37,800 nt of DNA, taken from an uncultured Bacteroidia bacterium (lineage in GTDB: Bacteria > Bacteroidota > Bacteroidia > Bacteroidales > Prolixibacteraceae). The position numbers and the translations under genes were made by a program. The stretch is from NCBI GenBank assembly GCA_903834845.1, contig CAILKW010000804.1, forward strand, positions 1 through 37,800, given 5' to 3'. Below the pieces are notes generated by a model. It saw nothing but the letters and a program-made list of their open reading frames with translations, made no database searches and was not told the origin of the DNA. Positions 19,457 through 27,452 of the stretch are shown here, one piece after another (the stretch's first letter is position 1; each line of letters opens with the position of its first letter).

Positions 19457-19748
19457 ACATATCCGAATGACAAATTACTGATATAAAATACAATACAAAT
19501 AAAATACCAAAATATGTATATACCTTTGTTTAATAAGTTGTGCTGTTTTCGGTGATTATATTTCAACTAAATACCTGATGGATTGATTGAATTCCAAAGT
19601 TCGTATAAGTAACATGATTTGCAAATAATGACACAAATTGATTTTCAAAATTACTTTTTCGAGTGACCTTTGAAATTCAATCTTATAATAAGAAATTCTG
19701 TTGCAACTTGAGGACAAATAACGGCTAAACAGATGAATAACAGAGGCA

Positions 19749-19887
19749 TAATATACAATACAACGGTAAGAGTGGCTTTCTGTAACTTGAAAGTTTTGTG
19801 CTATTTACTGGGTTTTGTGCGAGTAGATAGTTTTGTGCCATTTAGATAAAAAAAATCCACACCGCAACGTATTGTTTTTCGATATTA
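19749..19887. repeat. att-like palindrome K (TTTTTCG type)
   Basis: Left arm TAATAT (19749-19754) plus ACAATAC (19755-19761) pairs with GTATTGT (19869-19875) plus ATATTA (19882-19887). The right side has an extra unpaired TTTTTCG-like insert between its two arms. Inner AGTGG (19771-19775) faces CCAC (19857-19860). The same right-side insert occurs in L, M and N. The rest of 19457-19924 shows no gene. Confidence 0.7.
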
Positions 19888-19924
19888 CCGTAAGCACAAA
19901 AAAATCCACTAAAAATTTAAAATA

Positions 19925-20665
19925 ATGGAACTTAAAACTGTATTTACTTCAAATATTCCGATGGACTGCTATATTATAAAGGGTAGATTAGAAAGTGAGG
20001 GCCTTGATTGTTTCATTTTTGATAACAATATAGTTTGGGTTAACCCATTTAAAGCTGTAGCTGTAGGAGGAGTAAAACTAAAAGTTCCAACCGACCAGAT
20101 TGATCTTGCAGAGAAGATAATGAGTTTGGTTAAGCAAAACAAATTGATTGATGATAATGGAGAATATGAAATGGCTCAAGTTTTTGAAAATGAGATTAGT
20201 CGGCAGAATGAAATACTTAATATTAAAACTCAAGTTCGCAAAAATAATTACCTGATTGATAATCCGGCTGATATTAAGCCAAATTGGTTAAACCATGAAG
20301 AGATTCACCAGCTTATTGATTCCGAGAAAAAATTTATTGAGCTTACAAACACAAAATTCATTTTTGCATGGGAACAATTTTGGTTTGAGCTGTTCGATTT
20401 TGATAGAAGCGTTTTCCAATATTTCAGGACACGACCTGTTGAGTATTATTTGGACAAAGAATTAGTAGAAAATTATAATTCCAAATCCATTAATAAATCT
20501 GATATGATATGTAGAAATTGTGGTTCGGATGAAGTATATTATGGTTATACTTTAGATATTAAATGGGGCATTCTTTATCTTATATTTTCAGTTTTGATTT
20601 CGGCACCATTTCCTTTGATAAAGAGAAGTCATCACTGTTTTAATTGTGGATCAGATTTTAATTAA
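19925..20665 (+). CDS. DUF2007-domain protein with membrane-split zinc ribbon
   Basis: A 246-residue protein. Residues 1-70 match the DUF2007 (putative signal-transducing) pattern: KTVFTSNIPMDCYIIKGRLE, then SEGLDCFIFD, then GGVKLKVP with a DLAEKI helix. A charged middle region has no family I know. The C terminus carries C196-x2-C199 and, after a hydrophobic stretch at 213-232, H-C238-x2-C241, so a zinc-ribbon pair appears to flank a membrane-associated segment. Role unknown; DUF2007 proteins are thought to act in binding or signalling. It starts 37 bases after palindrome K and is followed 57 bases later by a glycosidase-like gene of different base composition. Confidence 0.78.
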   Translation: MELKTVFTSNIPMDCYIIKGRLESEGLDCFIFDNNIVWVNPFKAVAVGGVKLKVPTDQIDLAEKIMSLVKQNKLIDDNGEYEMAQVFENEISRQNEILNIKTQVRKNNYLIDNPADIKPNWLNHEEIHQLIDSEKKFIELTNTKFIFAWEQFWFELFDFDRSVFQYFRTRPVEYYLDKELVENYNSKSINKSDMICRNCGSDEVYYGYTLDIKWGILYLIFSVLISAPFPLIKRSHHCFNCGSDFN

Positions 20666-20722
20666 ATAATATTGGCTAAAGCTTACAAAAGCCATTTTCT
20701 ATAATTTACAACTTTTAAATCA

Positions 20723-22879
20723 ATGTATAACCTAAGAGTTTTAAGTACTTTGACATTAGTTCTTTTACTTGTGCAGACCATGTTTAGCAAGTCAATAGAT
20801 AGACATGCTTTGGTCACTCGGCACAATGTAGTACTACGTGCTGCAAATGTTAATTCTCCGCTTTCGGTTGGTAATGGCGAGTTTGCGTTTACTGTTGATG
20901 TTACGGGATTACAGACTTTCGAAGATGCGTATAACCGTGGAATTCCTCTTTCAACAATGTCTCAATGGGGTTTTCATACTGCACCAAATCCAAAGGGGTT
21001 TTCGCTTGAAAAATTTCCACTTACTTTGAAGGAAACCTACGGACGAAAAGTACCTTACCTCTATTATGAAAAGGGTAAATCTCCGGCAGAAATGGAAGAA
21101 GCCGCTAACTATCTTTATGGAAATCCATCCAGACTTCATCTTGGACGTATCTCGATGGCTTTAATGACGACCGATGGAAATCTTGCAAAACTAACAGATC
21201 TGACAGAAATTCATCAGGAATTGAATCTTTGGACAGGCCAAATCAGTAGTCATTTTACATTCGATGGTGAAACTGTTAAGGTCATTACATGCTGCCATCC
21301 TGATAATGATCAGATTGCAGTGCGCATTGAATCTGCACTAATAGCAAAGGGGCAACTTTCAGTAATGATAGAGTTTCCTTACGGTGCAACTGCATTTAAC
21401 GGTAATGGTGCTGACTGGAATCATCCGGTAGCTCACCAAACGATAATGACGCGAAAAGGCTTACTGCGGGCTGATTTTGCTCGCACTCTCGATGCAGATC
21501 ATTATAATGCAGCGTTGCAATGGTCAAATGGCAGTACATTAAATGAAACCTCGAAGCATGGTTGGAAACTTTCTGCAAATACGCATACCCATACTATTGA
21601 ATTTGTAGCTGCTTTTTCTCCTAACGAATTGCCAGTCAATTTACCCGGAGTTTCGGAGACTGAAAATGTGTCAATAGTCACCTGGAAGAAATTCTGGAGT
21701 ACGGGAGGCGCAATAGACCTTTCGGAAAGTACAGACCCTCGCTGGAATGAGTTGGAGAGACGTATTGTTTTATCCCAATATCTTACACGAATACAATGCA
21801 GCGGCTCATTGCCACCTCAGGAAACAGGGCTTACCTGCAATAGTTGGTATGGAAAGTTTCATTTAGAAATGCATTGGTGGCATGCTGCACATTTTGCACT
21901 TTGGGGCCGAAGTGAACTGTTGGAGCGAAGTCTTCCGTTCTACCAACGCATTTTACCTAAAGCTAAGGCACAGGCTAAAAGTCAGGGATATGATGGCGCA
22001 CGCTGGCCTAAATGTGTCGGTCCATCGGGAGATCCGGCACCTACCTATCTGGAATCTTTTCTGATATGGCAACAACCGCACCCTATTTTTTATGCAGAAC
22101 TGTCATACAGATCCCATTCTGACAGGCAAACATTAGAAAAGTATAGCGAATTGGTTTTTGAAACTGCCCGATTCATGGCCTCTTTTGCATTTTGGGATAA
22201 AAACCGTGGACAATACATCATTGGCCCTCCGTTTGCTGATGCTGCCGAAATATATTTTAGTGATCATGAAAACCAATGGAATCCAACTTTTGAAACTGCA
22301 TATTGGCATTGGGGCTTGGAAACTGCGCAACGGTGGAGGGAACGTATGGGTCTTCCAAGAGAGCCAAAATGGGATGATGTAATTGCTCATCTTACACCAC
22401 TTTCGACAAAAGATGGTTTATATGTTGATGCTGAAACAGCAACCGGTACATTCAGTGAGCCGGGTAGAAACACATCACACCCATGCGTACTCGCTCCATT
22501 GGGAATGTTGGATGGTGGCATGGCAGATCGGGAGACAATGCGCCGTACCTTACACAAGATGATGGAATCATGGGATTGGAATAATACGTGGGGCTGGGAC
22601 TTTCCGATGATGGCCATGACCGCAGCCCGGTTGGGAGAAGGAGAAACTGCAATAAACGCGCTACTTATGGACAAACCCAAAAATACCTATTTGCCAAACG
22701 GACATAATGCACAGATGGGAGAAATATTGCCAATCTATCTTCCTGGCAATGGAGGTTTATTGTATGTTACAGCAATGATGGCAGCTGGTTGGGATGGAGC
22801 TCCCAAAGGCAATGCACCTGGATTTCCGGCAAACGGTAGATGGACTGTTCATTCTGAAGGGCTAAAACCAGCTCCTTGA
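20723..22879 (+). CDS. Exported six-hairpin glycosidase-like protein
   Basis: A 718-residue protein with an N-terminal signal peptide (MYNLRVLSTLTLVLLLVQTM). The segment LSVGNGEFAFTVDVTGLQTF near residue 46 opens an N-terminal beta-sandwich. Residues about 340-690 form an (alpha/alpha)6 toroid: CNSWYGKFHLEMHWWHAAHF, GYDGARWPKCVG, PTFETAYWHWGLE, NNTWGWDFPMMAMTAARLG and PNGHNAQMGEILPIYLPGNG. The layout resembles clan GH-L/GH95-type proteins such as GH65 or GH95, but I cannot assign a CAZy family. E in HLEMHWW and the W-x-W/D segment are candidate active-site positions. It is less AT-rich than its neighbours and probably belongs with the rhamnosidases; it is separated from them by the recombinase remnant and two cassette-like genes. 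Confidence 0.75.
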   Translation: MYNLRVLSTLTLVLLLVQTMFSKSIDRHALVTRHNVVLRAANVNSPLSVGNGEFAFTVDVTGLQTFEDAYNRGIPLSTMSQWGFHTAPNPKGFSLEKFPLTLKETYGRKVPYLYYEKGKSPAEMEEAANYLYGNPSRLHLGRISMALMTTDGNLAKLTDLTEIHQELNLWTGQISSHFTFDGETVKVITCCHPDNDQIAVRIESALIAKGQLSVMIEFPYGATAFNGNGADWNHPVAHQTIMTRKGLLRADFARTLDADHYNAALQWSNGSTLNETSKHGWKLSANTHTHTIEFVAAFSPNELPVNLPGVSETENVSIVTWKKFWSTGGAIDLSESTDPRWNELERRIVLSQYLTRIQCSGSLPPQETGLTCNSWYGKFHLEMHWWHAAHFALWGRSELLERSLPFYQRILPKAKAQAKSQGYDGARWPKCVGPSGDPAPTYLESFLIWQQPHPIFYAELSYRSHSDRQTLEKYSELVFETARFMASFAFWDKNRGQYIIGPPFADAAEIYFSDHENQWNPTFETAYWHWGLETAQRWRERMGLPREPKWDDVIAHLTPLSTKDGLYVDAETATGTFSEPGRNTSHPCVLAPLGMLDGGMADRETMRRTLHKMMESWDWNNTWGWDFPMMAMTAARLGEGETAINALLMDKPKNTYLPNGHNAQMGEILPIYLPGNGGLLYVTAMMAAGWDGAPKGNAPGFPANGRWTVHSEGLKPAP

Positions 22880-23320
22880 TCTGAATTAAAACTTTTATCA
22901 AAAAAACATCAGTTCAACATCGGATTTTCAAAAGCAAAAAACAGATATGCTCGCTCAATAGATTCGATATAGATACATTGGGGTCTGCTGAAGCAAAAGT
23001 CATTTTTTAAAATATTTTCACCTGTTCATTTGAAATATTGCATTATTTATTACTTTTAAGACCTGAAAATTTGATGAGACCGATCATTACAATGCCTGAA
23101 TAAATGGAGCATTCCTGTAAAAAAGTCTCGTAGGAAATTCAGTTTGGTGCTTGTCGCTCTGGATGGACAGGGCCGTGAGGATTCCTCTATCAATCGCGTA
23201 TATTACATAATATGTATGTGACTGAAGGGGCGAAGCTGTGAAAGACAAATATAAAGGCTTTTTGATAAATAGTTGATAATGCGTTATTTATGTGTTTCCA
23301 TAAAGAAATAAGAATTATAT
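22880..23320. other. Intergenic stretch before recombinase remnant
   Basis: A 441-base stretch with no protein-like frame longer than a few codons. It precedes the second recombinase remnant and may hold the eroded 5' part of that gene or of a mobile element, but nothing recognisable remains. Confidence 0.4.
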
Positions 23321-23620
23321 TTCAGTAACAGGTTTACAGGTTAAACAGATCAACTTTAAACAAATCCAAAATAAAAGCAGGTATTGATGTAAAAGCGACT
23401 AACCATTGGCTGCGGCACTCGTTTGCAACAGATTTGCTTGAAAATGGTACCGATAAGATATATACAACAGGATAAACTTGGATATTCCGACATAAAAACC
23501 ACGCAGCGTTATACTCATGGATCGGAAAACATTCGGCGCACTATTACAAGTCCTTTGGACAGAATCAAAATAACAAAAAATAGCCAGTCACCGGATGACA
23601 CGCATAACCACTCACCTTAG
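23321..23620 (+). pseudogene. Decayed tyrosine recombinase 3' end, copy 2
   Basis: Better preserved than copy 1. The reading goes KAGIDVKATNHWLRHSFATD (box with H-x-L-R-H), DLLENGTD, a one-base frameshift near 23455, then YIQQDKLGYSDIKTTQRYTH, where G-x-S replaces the usual L-G-H-x-S and Y of YTH is the expected nucleophile. The end is IRRTITSPLDRIKITKNSQ and a TAG at 23618-23620. This is the C-terminal catalytic half of an XerC/integrase-type tyrosine recombinase as seen in Bacteroidota. The arrangement with a downstream palindrome repeats copy 1. Confidence 0.82.
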
Positions 23621-23727
23621 GTTAAAAATATGGGCATACACAAAAAATAGCCATCTCGATAAATACTTGAAGATGGCTACCATAAGTGACAGATTAATAA
23701 GACAATAATAACAATAACAGTAGCGCA

Positions 23728-23798
23728 TATAACAGCCATAAGTCGCTATTAAGATAACATTAATTATAACACAGGAGTTGCGGCTATCGAAACGTTAA
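23728..23798. repeat. att-like palindrome J2 behind recombinase remnant
   Basis: TATAAC (23728-23733) and GTTAA (23794-23798) form the outer arms. CATAAGTCGC (about 23737-23746) pairs imperfectly with GCGGCTATCG (23780-23789). The central AAGATAACATTAATTATAAC block is identical to J1. Arm sequences differ from J1 at several positions while some pairing is kept. The graspetide-like operon starts 61 bases downstream. Confidence 0.6.
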
Positions 23799-23858
23799 AG
23801 GCAATTTAAAGACACAAAAATTAGAATTACTGAATTATTTATAAATATTAATAATGAT

Positions 23859-24191
23859 ATGAAGCCACTTATTTTAGATTTTACAGAAATACCAACCGTG
23901 AAAAAAATTGATAACAATCAATTTGAATACTCAGATAGTCTAAATTTATCTGTAGTTAAGGGCACTTTTATACCTGCGATTAGAGGAGATGTAAACATGT
24001 CAACTGAAACATTTACAAAAGCGTTTGATGAAGACTCTGATACCGATAAAAGTGGGATTAGAATGGAAACAGAAACAAGAACATTTACAACCAATGAAAC
24101 ATCCGACAGTGATAGCCCGAGATACAATCCATTAATGGTAACTCAAACTATCACGGAAGCTGGTGGAGAACCTCTTGATAGCGACAAATAG
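23859..24191 (+). CDS. Graspetide-like precursor with three core repeats
   Basis: A 110-residue peptide. Residues 1-46 (MKPLILDFTEIPTVKK, then a KGTFIPAI block) look like a leader. Residues 47-110 hold three copies of one motif, T-[EQ]-T-x-T-x4-E-x2-D-[ST]-D: T49/T51/T53 with E58, D61, D63; T71/T73/T75 with E80, D83, D85; T95/T97/T99 with E104, D107, D109. The spacing inside each copy is identical. Graspetides (omega-ester or omega-amide peptides, including microviridin, plesiocin and thuringinin) are made by ATP-grasp ligases joining Thr/Ser/Lys side chains to Asp/Glu; this motif supplies three hydroxyls and three acids per core. An ATP-grasp gene begins three bases after the stop. Activity and target, perhaps protease inhibition, are inference. 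Confidence 0.85.
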   Translation: MKPLILDFTEIPTVKKIDNNQFEYSDSLNLSVVKGTFIPAIRGDVNMSTETFTKAFDEDSDTDKSGIRMETETRTFTTNETSDSDSPRYNPLMVTQTITEAGGEPLDSDK

Positions 24192-24194
24192 CGT

Positions 24195-25124
24195 ATGATA
24201 TTAATTGTTACACATAAAGAAGATTATACTGTCGATTTTGTTGTAGAAAAGCTTAATCAAAGAGAGATTAAGTACAAAAGATTAAATACCGAGGATATTT
24301 TTACAAAAAACAATGTTGTAATTAAATATTCGGAAAAGAACTTTGATTTTTTGATAGATAATATTTCTCAATTCCAATCAATCTGGTTTCGTCGAATAAA
24401 ATTACCAAAATTTAATGATGTTGATAATTCAACATCTAATTATTTGAGAGAAGAGACTTATTCATATTTCTTAAATATGTGGCAATTATTTAATACAAAA
24501 TGGTTAAGTAATCCAGATGCAATATATCGCGCTGAAAATAAATTATTGCAATTAAAAATAGCTCAAAAAATTGGTTTTAATATTCCTAAAACACTCATAG
24601 CTTATAATATGCAAGAAATTATTGATTTCTATCTTTATAATAATAAAGATATTATTATAAAGCCGTTGTATAATAGTCGTTTTCAGACAAGTGAAGAAGA
24701 AAATAGACTTATTTATACGAATAAATTAACGGATAATCAAATTTCTAATATTAATTCATATATGTCGTTTCCTAGTATTATTCAAGAAAACATAAAAAAA
24801 AGAATTGAAATTCGCACAACAGTTGTAAATAATAATGTTTTTTCAGCCTTTGTTGATTCTCAAAAAAATGCCAACACTACAATTGATTGGAGAAGAGAGA
24901 AATGTACCTTTAATAAAATTGATATTCCAGAATCGATTAAAAATAAATGTATCGAATTAACAAAAGAATTGAACTTAGGTTTTGGCGCTATTGACTTAAT
25001 TTTGACTGAGCAAGGAGAATATAAGTTTTTAGAGATTAATCCCAACGGACAGTGGGCATGGATTGAAGTGGATACAGGTCTTCCAATCGCTGATGCAATA
25101 ATAGATTATTTAACCATAAACTAA
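24195..25124 (+). CDS. ATP-grasp peptide ligase, MvdD/graspetide type
   Basis: A 309-residue RimK-like ATP-grasp enzyme predicted to form macrocyclic ester links in the adjacent precursor. N-terminal pre-grasp domain: MILIVTHKEDYTVDFVV, with W64-F-R-R67 (IWFRRIKL), a segment resembling the W-[YF]-R-R of microviridin-type ligases. ATP-grasp core: IIIKPLYN (K156), IIQENIKKRIEIRTTVV, D267 in GFGAIDLIL, and E280-I-N282 in FLEINPNGQW, giving the magnesium/ATP ligands. Length is normal for the family. It is translationally close to both neighbours (3 and 5 bases), so the three genes are one operon. The chance of being a plain RimK- or glutathione-synthase-like ligase is small, given the precursor. 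Confidence 0.9.
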   Translation: MILIVTHKEDYTVDFVVEKLNQREIKYKRLNTEDIFTKNNVVIKYSEKNFDFLIDNISQFQSIWFRRIKLPKFNDVDNSTSNYLREETYSYFLNMWQLFNTKWLSNPDAIYRAENKLLQLKIAQKIGFNIPKTLIAYNMQEIIDFYLYNNKDIIIKPLYNSRFQTSEEENRLIYTNKLTDNQISNINSYMSFPSIIQENIKKRIEIRTTVVNNNVFSAFVDSQKNANTTIDWRREKCTFNKIDIPESIKNKCIELTKELNLGFGAIDLILTEQGEYKFLEINPNGQWAWIEVDTGLPIADAIIDYLTIN

Positions 25125-25129
25125 AAAAT

Positions 25130-25786
25130 ATGTCAGAATACATATATAATGAGATACTTGCCGATAAACACTTAGAGTATTTAAAAGAGAGATATAGTTA
25201 TGAGGAACAACGGCAATCAATTATTGATAATAAGTTGTCGCAAATAACTGGACAATCTGGAATAATATTCGGTATAGTGGGGTTGTTTATTCCTTTATTT
25301 TATGGTTCATTATCACAGCTTCCAGTTATTATGAAAATCATTTTATCCTTTTTGTTATTTATTAGTTTTATTTCATTCGTAGGAAGCATTATATATTCTG
25401 CAAAATCACTAAATATTAGAAAATTCAGCTATTCGACAACAAGTACTAAGACGGTTTTGAAAAATCATCAATCCGAGCAAGAATTTGTAGAAGAGGAAAT
25501 TAAAGATTTAATTTATTCAATTAACCATAATTTAGAGCTAAACAACATAAAAGGGACATATTTAAATAAAGCTCATTTTGGTTTTAAAACAGGTATAATA
25601 TCAATAGGAATATTAAGTATTCTTCTTTTTTTTCAAAAGCCAGATGACCAAAAGATGATTATTGAAAATCCGATTTCAATTGAAAAAATAGAGAAAAATC
25701 TCGACTCTATTCATAATGATTTAAAAATAATTTCAAATAATTTTAAAGAAATTAGTAAGTTGAAAACAGATAGTATAAATGAATAA
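25130..25786 (+). CDS. Membrane protein of the graspetide-like operon
   Basis: A 218-residue protein with an N-terminal soluble helix (residues 1-42, rich in Glu/Lys/Tyr), two adjacent membrane segments (about 45-66 and 68-92), a cytoplasmic helical stretch, a third membrane segment (about 151-168) and a polar coiled-coil-like tail (170-218). I do not recognise a domain; the two-TM plus helix layout is reminiscent of SLATT-like membrane effectors. It lies five bases after the ATP-grasp gene. No ABC transporter or peptidase accompanies the operon, so it is a candidate for export, immunity or target sensing; sequence alone cannot choose. Confidence 0.7.
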   Translation: MSEYIYNEILADKHLEYLKERYSYEEQRQSIIDNKLSQITGQSGIIFGIVGLFIPLFYGSLSQLPVIMKIILSFLLFISFISFVGSIIYSAKSLNIRKFSYSTTSTKTVLKNHQSEQEFVEEEIKDLIYSINHNLELNNIKGTYLNKAHFGFKTGIISIGILSILLFFQKPDDQKMIIENPISIEKIEKNLDSIHNDLKIISNNFKEISKLKTDSINE

Positions 25787-25794
25787 TATTTGCC

Positions 25795-25892
25795 TTTAAC
25801 ATGCCACTTAGCACCAGCCTTTTTGGGTGTTTTTGCACGCTACGCGATGCAAAAACACCCAAAAAGCCCGGCGCAAGTGGCTACCCGTTATG
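25795..25892. repeat. Long att-like hairpin Q
   Basis: The strongest palindrome in the window. GCCTTTTTGGGTGTTTTTGC runs at 25817-25836 and the stem continues one base. It pairs with TGCAAAAACACCCAAAAAGC (25848-25867) with a single extra base and a loop of about 10 bases. Outside this, GCCACTT (25803-25809) pairs with AAGTGGC (25875-25881), and TTTAAC (25795-25800) faces GTTATG (25887-25892). Spacers between the stems are asymmetric. It starts eight bases after the stop of the graspetide-like operon. The frame through it that stays open to 26041 is an artefact of the hairpin. Confidence 0.8.
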
Positions 25893-26124
25893 GTTTATTG
25901 CAAGATAAACAACAATGCACTAACAATCTGATAAATGAAGCTATGCAGAAACTATTTTATCAACGCATAACACGTACAAAAATATCACGGTTTGTAAAAT
26001 TTCAAAAATTGAATCAAAATAGGACAATTATAGATAGATAACTTTTTGCGAAAAATAAGCTTGAATAAAACATTTTATTAAATTGCAGTTTGTTTTAGTC
26101 AAAAATTCTCAACTAAACTATACC

Positions 26125-26366
26125 ATGAATATTTCCAACTGGGAAATAGGTTGCGAGATTGTGGAAGTTGAGCAAAAAGGACAAGACAAAGCCCAATATG
26201 GAAAATACATAATTAAAAATCTGGCAGAACGTTTGACAGCTGAGTGTGGAGAAGGATATAATGAAGCCAATTTAGATATTTCAGACTGTTTTACAAGGCA
26301 TTCCAGATTCATCTCGCACTGCGTGACGAATCTAATTTTACCAAAAATCGGGACAGGTAGTGAAAG
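26125..26366 (+). pseudogene. Fragment of a YhcG/DUF1016-type nuclease gene
   Basis: NWEIGCEIVEVEQKGQDKAQ, then YGKYIIKNLAERLTAE, matches the DUF1016 N-terminal domain pattern (W-x-I-G, IVE-x-EQ-x-G, A-x-YG). Near 26280 the frame shifts: the family's next block continues in another frame as FRLFYKAFQIHLALRDE, then ends. The PD-(D/E)XK half is missing. An intact member of the family lies at 32931-34010. It lies between palindrome Q and the methylase. Confidence 0.75.
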
Positions 26367-26534
26367 AAAGTGGCTTTTTCGGTAACACGAACATTCTACT
26401 TTCAAAACCCACAAAAAAAATCAATGCCGCAAACAATTTTTCGTTATCCACAATTGACCGATAAACGAAACAATAATAAAGTAATTGAAACTATTATATC
26501 ATTTGTAGCAAATGAAGAATTGAAGAATTATAAA

Positions 26535-27452
26535 ATGAAAATACCACATCCTATTCCATATCAAGGAAGTAAGCGTAATTTAGCTAATGATATTTTACGA
26601 TATTTCCCGGAAAGTATTGATAGGTTTATTGAACCATTTGCAGGTTCAGCAGCAATGACGATTGCGGCTTCGTTTTATTATAAAGCGGATAAATTTATCA
26701 TTAACGACATCAATAAACCATTGATAGATTTACTTGAAAATATAGTAAATAGACCTGAAATAGTCGTAAAGAACTATTATGATATTTGGTCAGGTCAGAT
26801 TGGTAACGAAGAAGAATACTATTATCAAGTTAGACAAGAATTTAATAAAACTCAAAACCCCAATCACCTGTTATTTCTTTTAGCAAAATGCGTTAAAGCT
26901 GCAGTAAGATATAATTCCAATGGTGAGTTTAACCAAAGTCCTGATAAAAGAAGGAAAGGAAGAAGACCTGAAAACATGCGTGATGATATTCTTGGAGTAT
27001 CAAATTTACTAAAAGGGAAAGTCGAATTTCAATCAAAAGATTATGTGGAAATTATTAATTCAGCAAAGACAGATGATTTAGTTTATTTAGACCCACCATA
27101 TCAAGGGACAGCTAAAAATGGAGGCTTTCGTTACTTAGAAACATTAAGTTATGACAACTTTGTCATTTCATTACATGAATTGAATAAGAAAAACATCTCA
27201 TATATAATTAGTTATGACGGTCGAACAGGTGATAAAACGTATGGAGAAAACCTACCTGAAAAATTGGAATTGACAAAAATAGAAATAAATGCAGGAAGGT
27301 CTTCAATTGCAACACTTCATAACAGAAATGAAATTACTTATGAAGCATTATACCTTTCAAAATCCTTGTGTAATAGAATAGATATGAAAAGGTTAAATCA
27401 AACAGCCTTAGTAAATACCCCAACTTTATTCGATTTTGTTAATGAAAAATGA
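26535..27452 (+). CDS. Dam-type DNA adenine methyltransferase
   Basis: A class D12 (Dam-like) N6-adenine methyltransferase, 305 residues from the chosen start. Motif I region FIEPFAGSAAM (31-41) binds S-adenosylmethionine; the PYQGSKR opening (8-14) is the usual N-terminal block; LDPPYQG (DPPY at 186-189) is the catalytic motif. The frame is open back to 26370 and other ATGs lie upstream (26424), but family homology begins at MKIPHPIPYQG, so 26535 is preferred. It overlaps the HNH gene by 11 bases, which marks a type II restriction-modification pair in which this enzyme protects the host DNA. The recognition site cannot be deduced here. Confidence 0.93.
   Translation: MKIPHPIPYQGSKRNLANDILRYFPESIDRFIEPFAGSAAMTIAASFYYKADKFIINDINKPLIDLLENIVNRPEIVVKNYYDIWSGQIGNEEEYYYQVRQEFNKTQNPNHLLFLLAKCVKAAVRYNSNGEFNQSPDKRRKGRRPENMRDDILGVSNLLKGKVEFQSKDYVEIINSAKTDDLVYLDPPYQGTAKNGGFRYLETLSYDNFVISLHELNKKNISYIISYDGRTGDKTYGENLPEKLELTKIEINAGRSSIATLHNRNEITYEALYLSKSLCNRIDMKRLNQTALVNTPTLFDFVNEK

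Noticed and set aside
224-22879. A complete polysaccharide utilisation locus
   Set aside because: No SusC or SusD homologue, no hybrid two-component or AraC regulator is visible, and the four glycosidase genes are broken up by unrelated cassette-type genes.
23859-24191. Triple repeat in the 110-residue gene as a mere low-complexity acidic tail
   Set aside because: The Thr, Glu and Asp positions keep identical spacing in all three copies and an ATP-grasp ligase follows three bases later; chance low complexity does not explain both.
25790-26041. Open frame of 83 codons after the graspetide-like operon
   Set aside because: It runs through hairpin Q; its amino-acid pattern is that of the inverted repeat, with no protein-like composition, and it has no plausible start.
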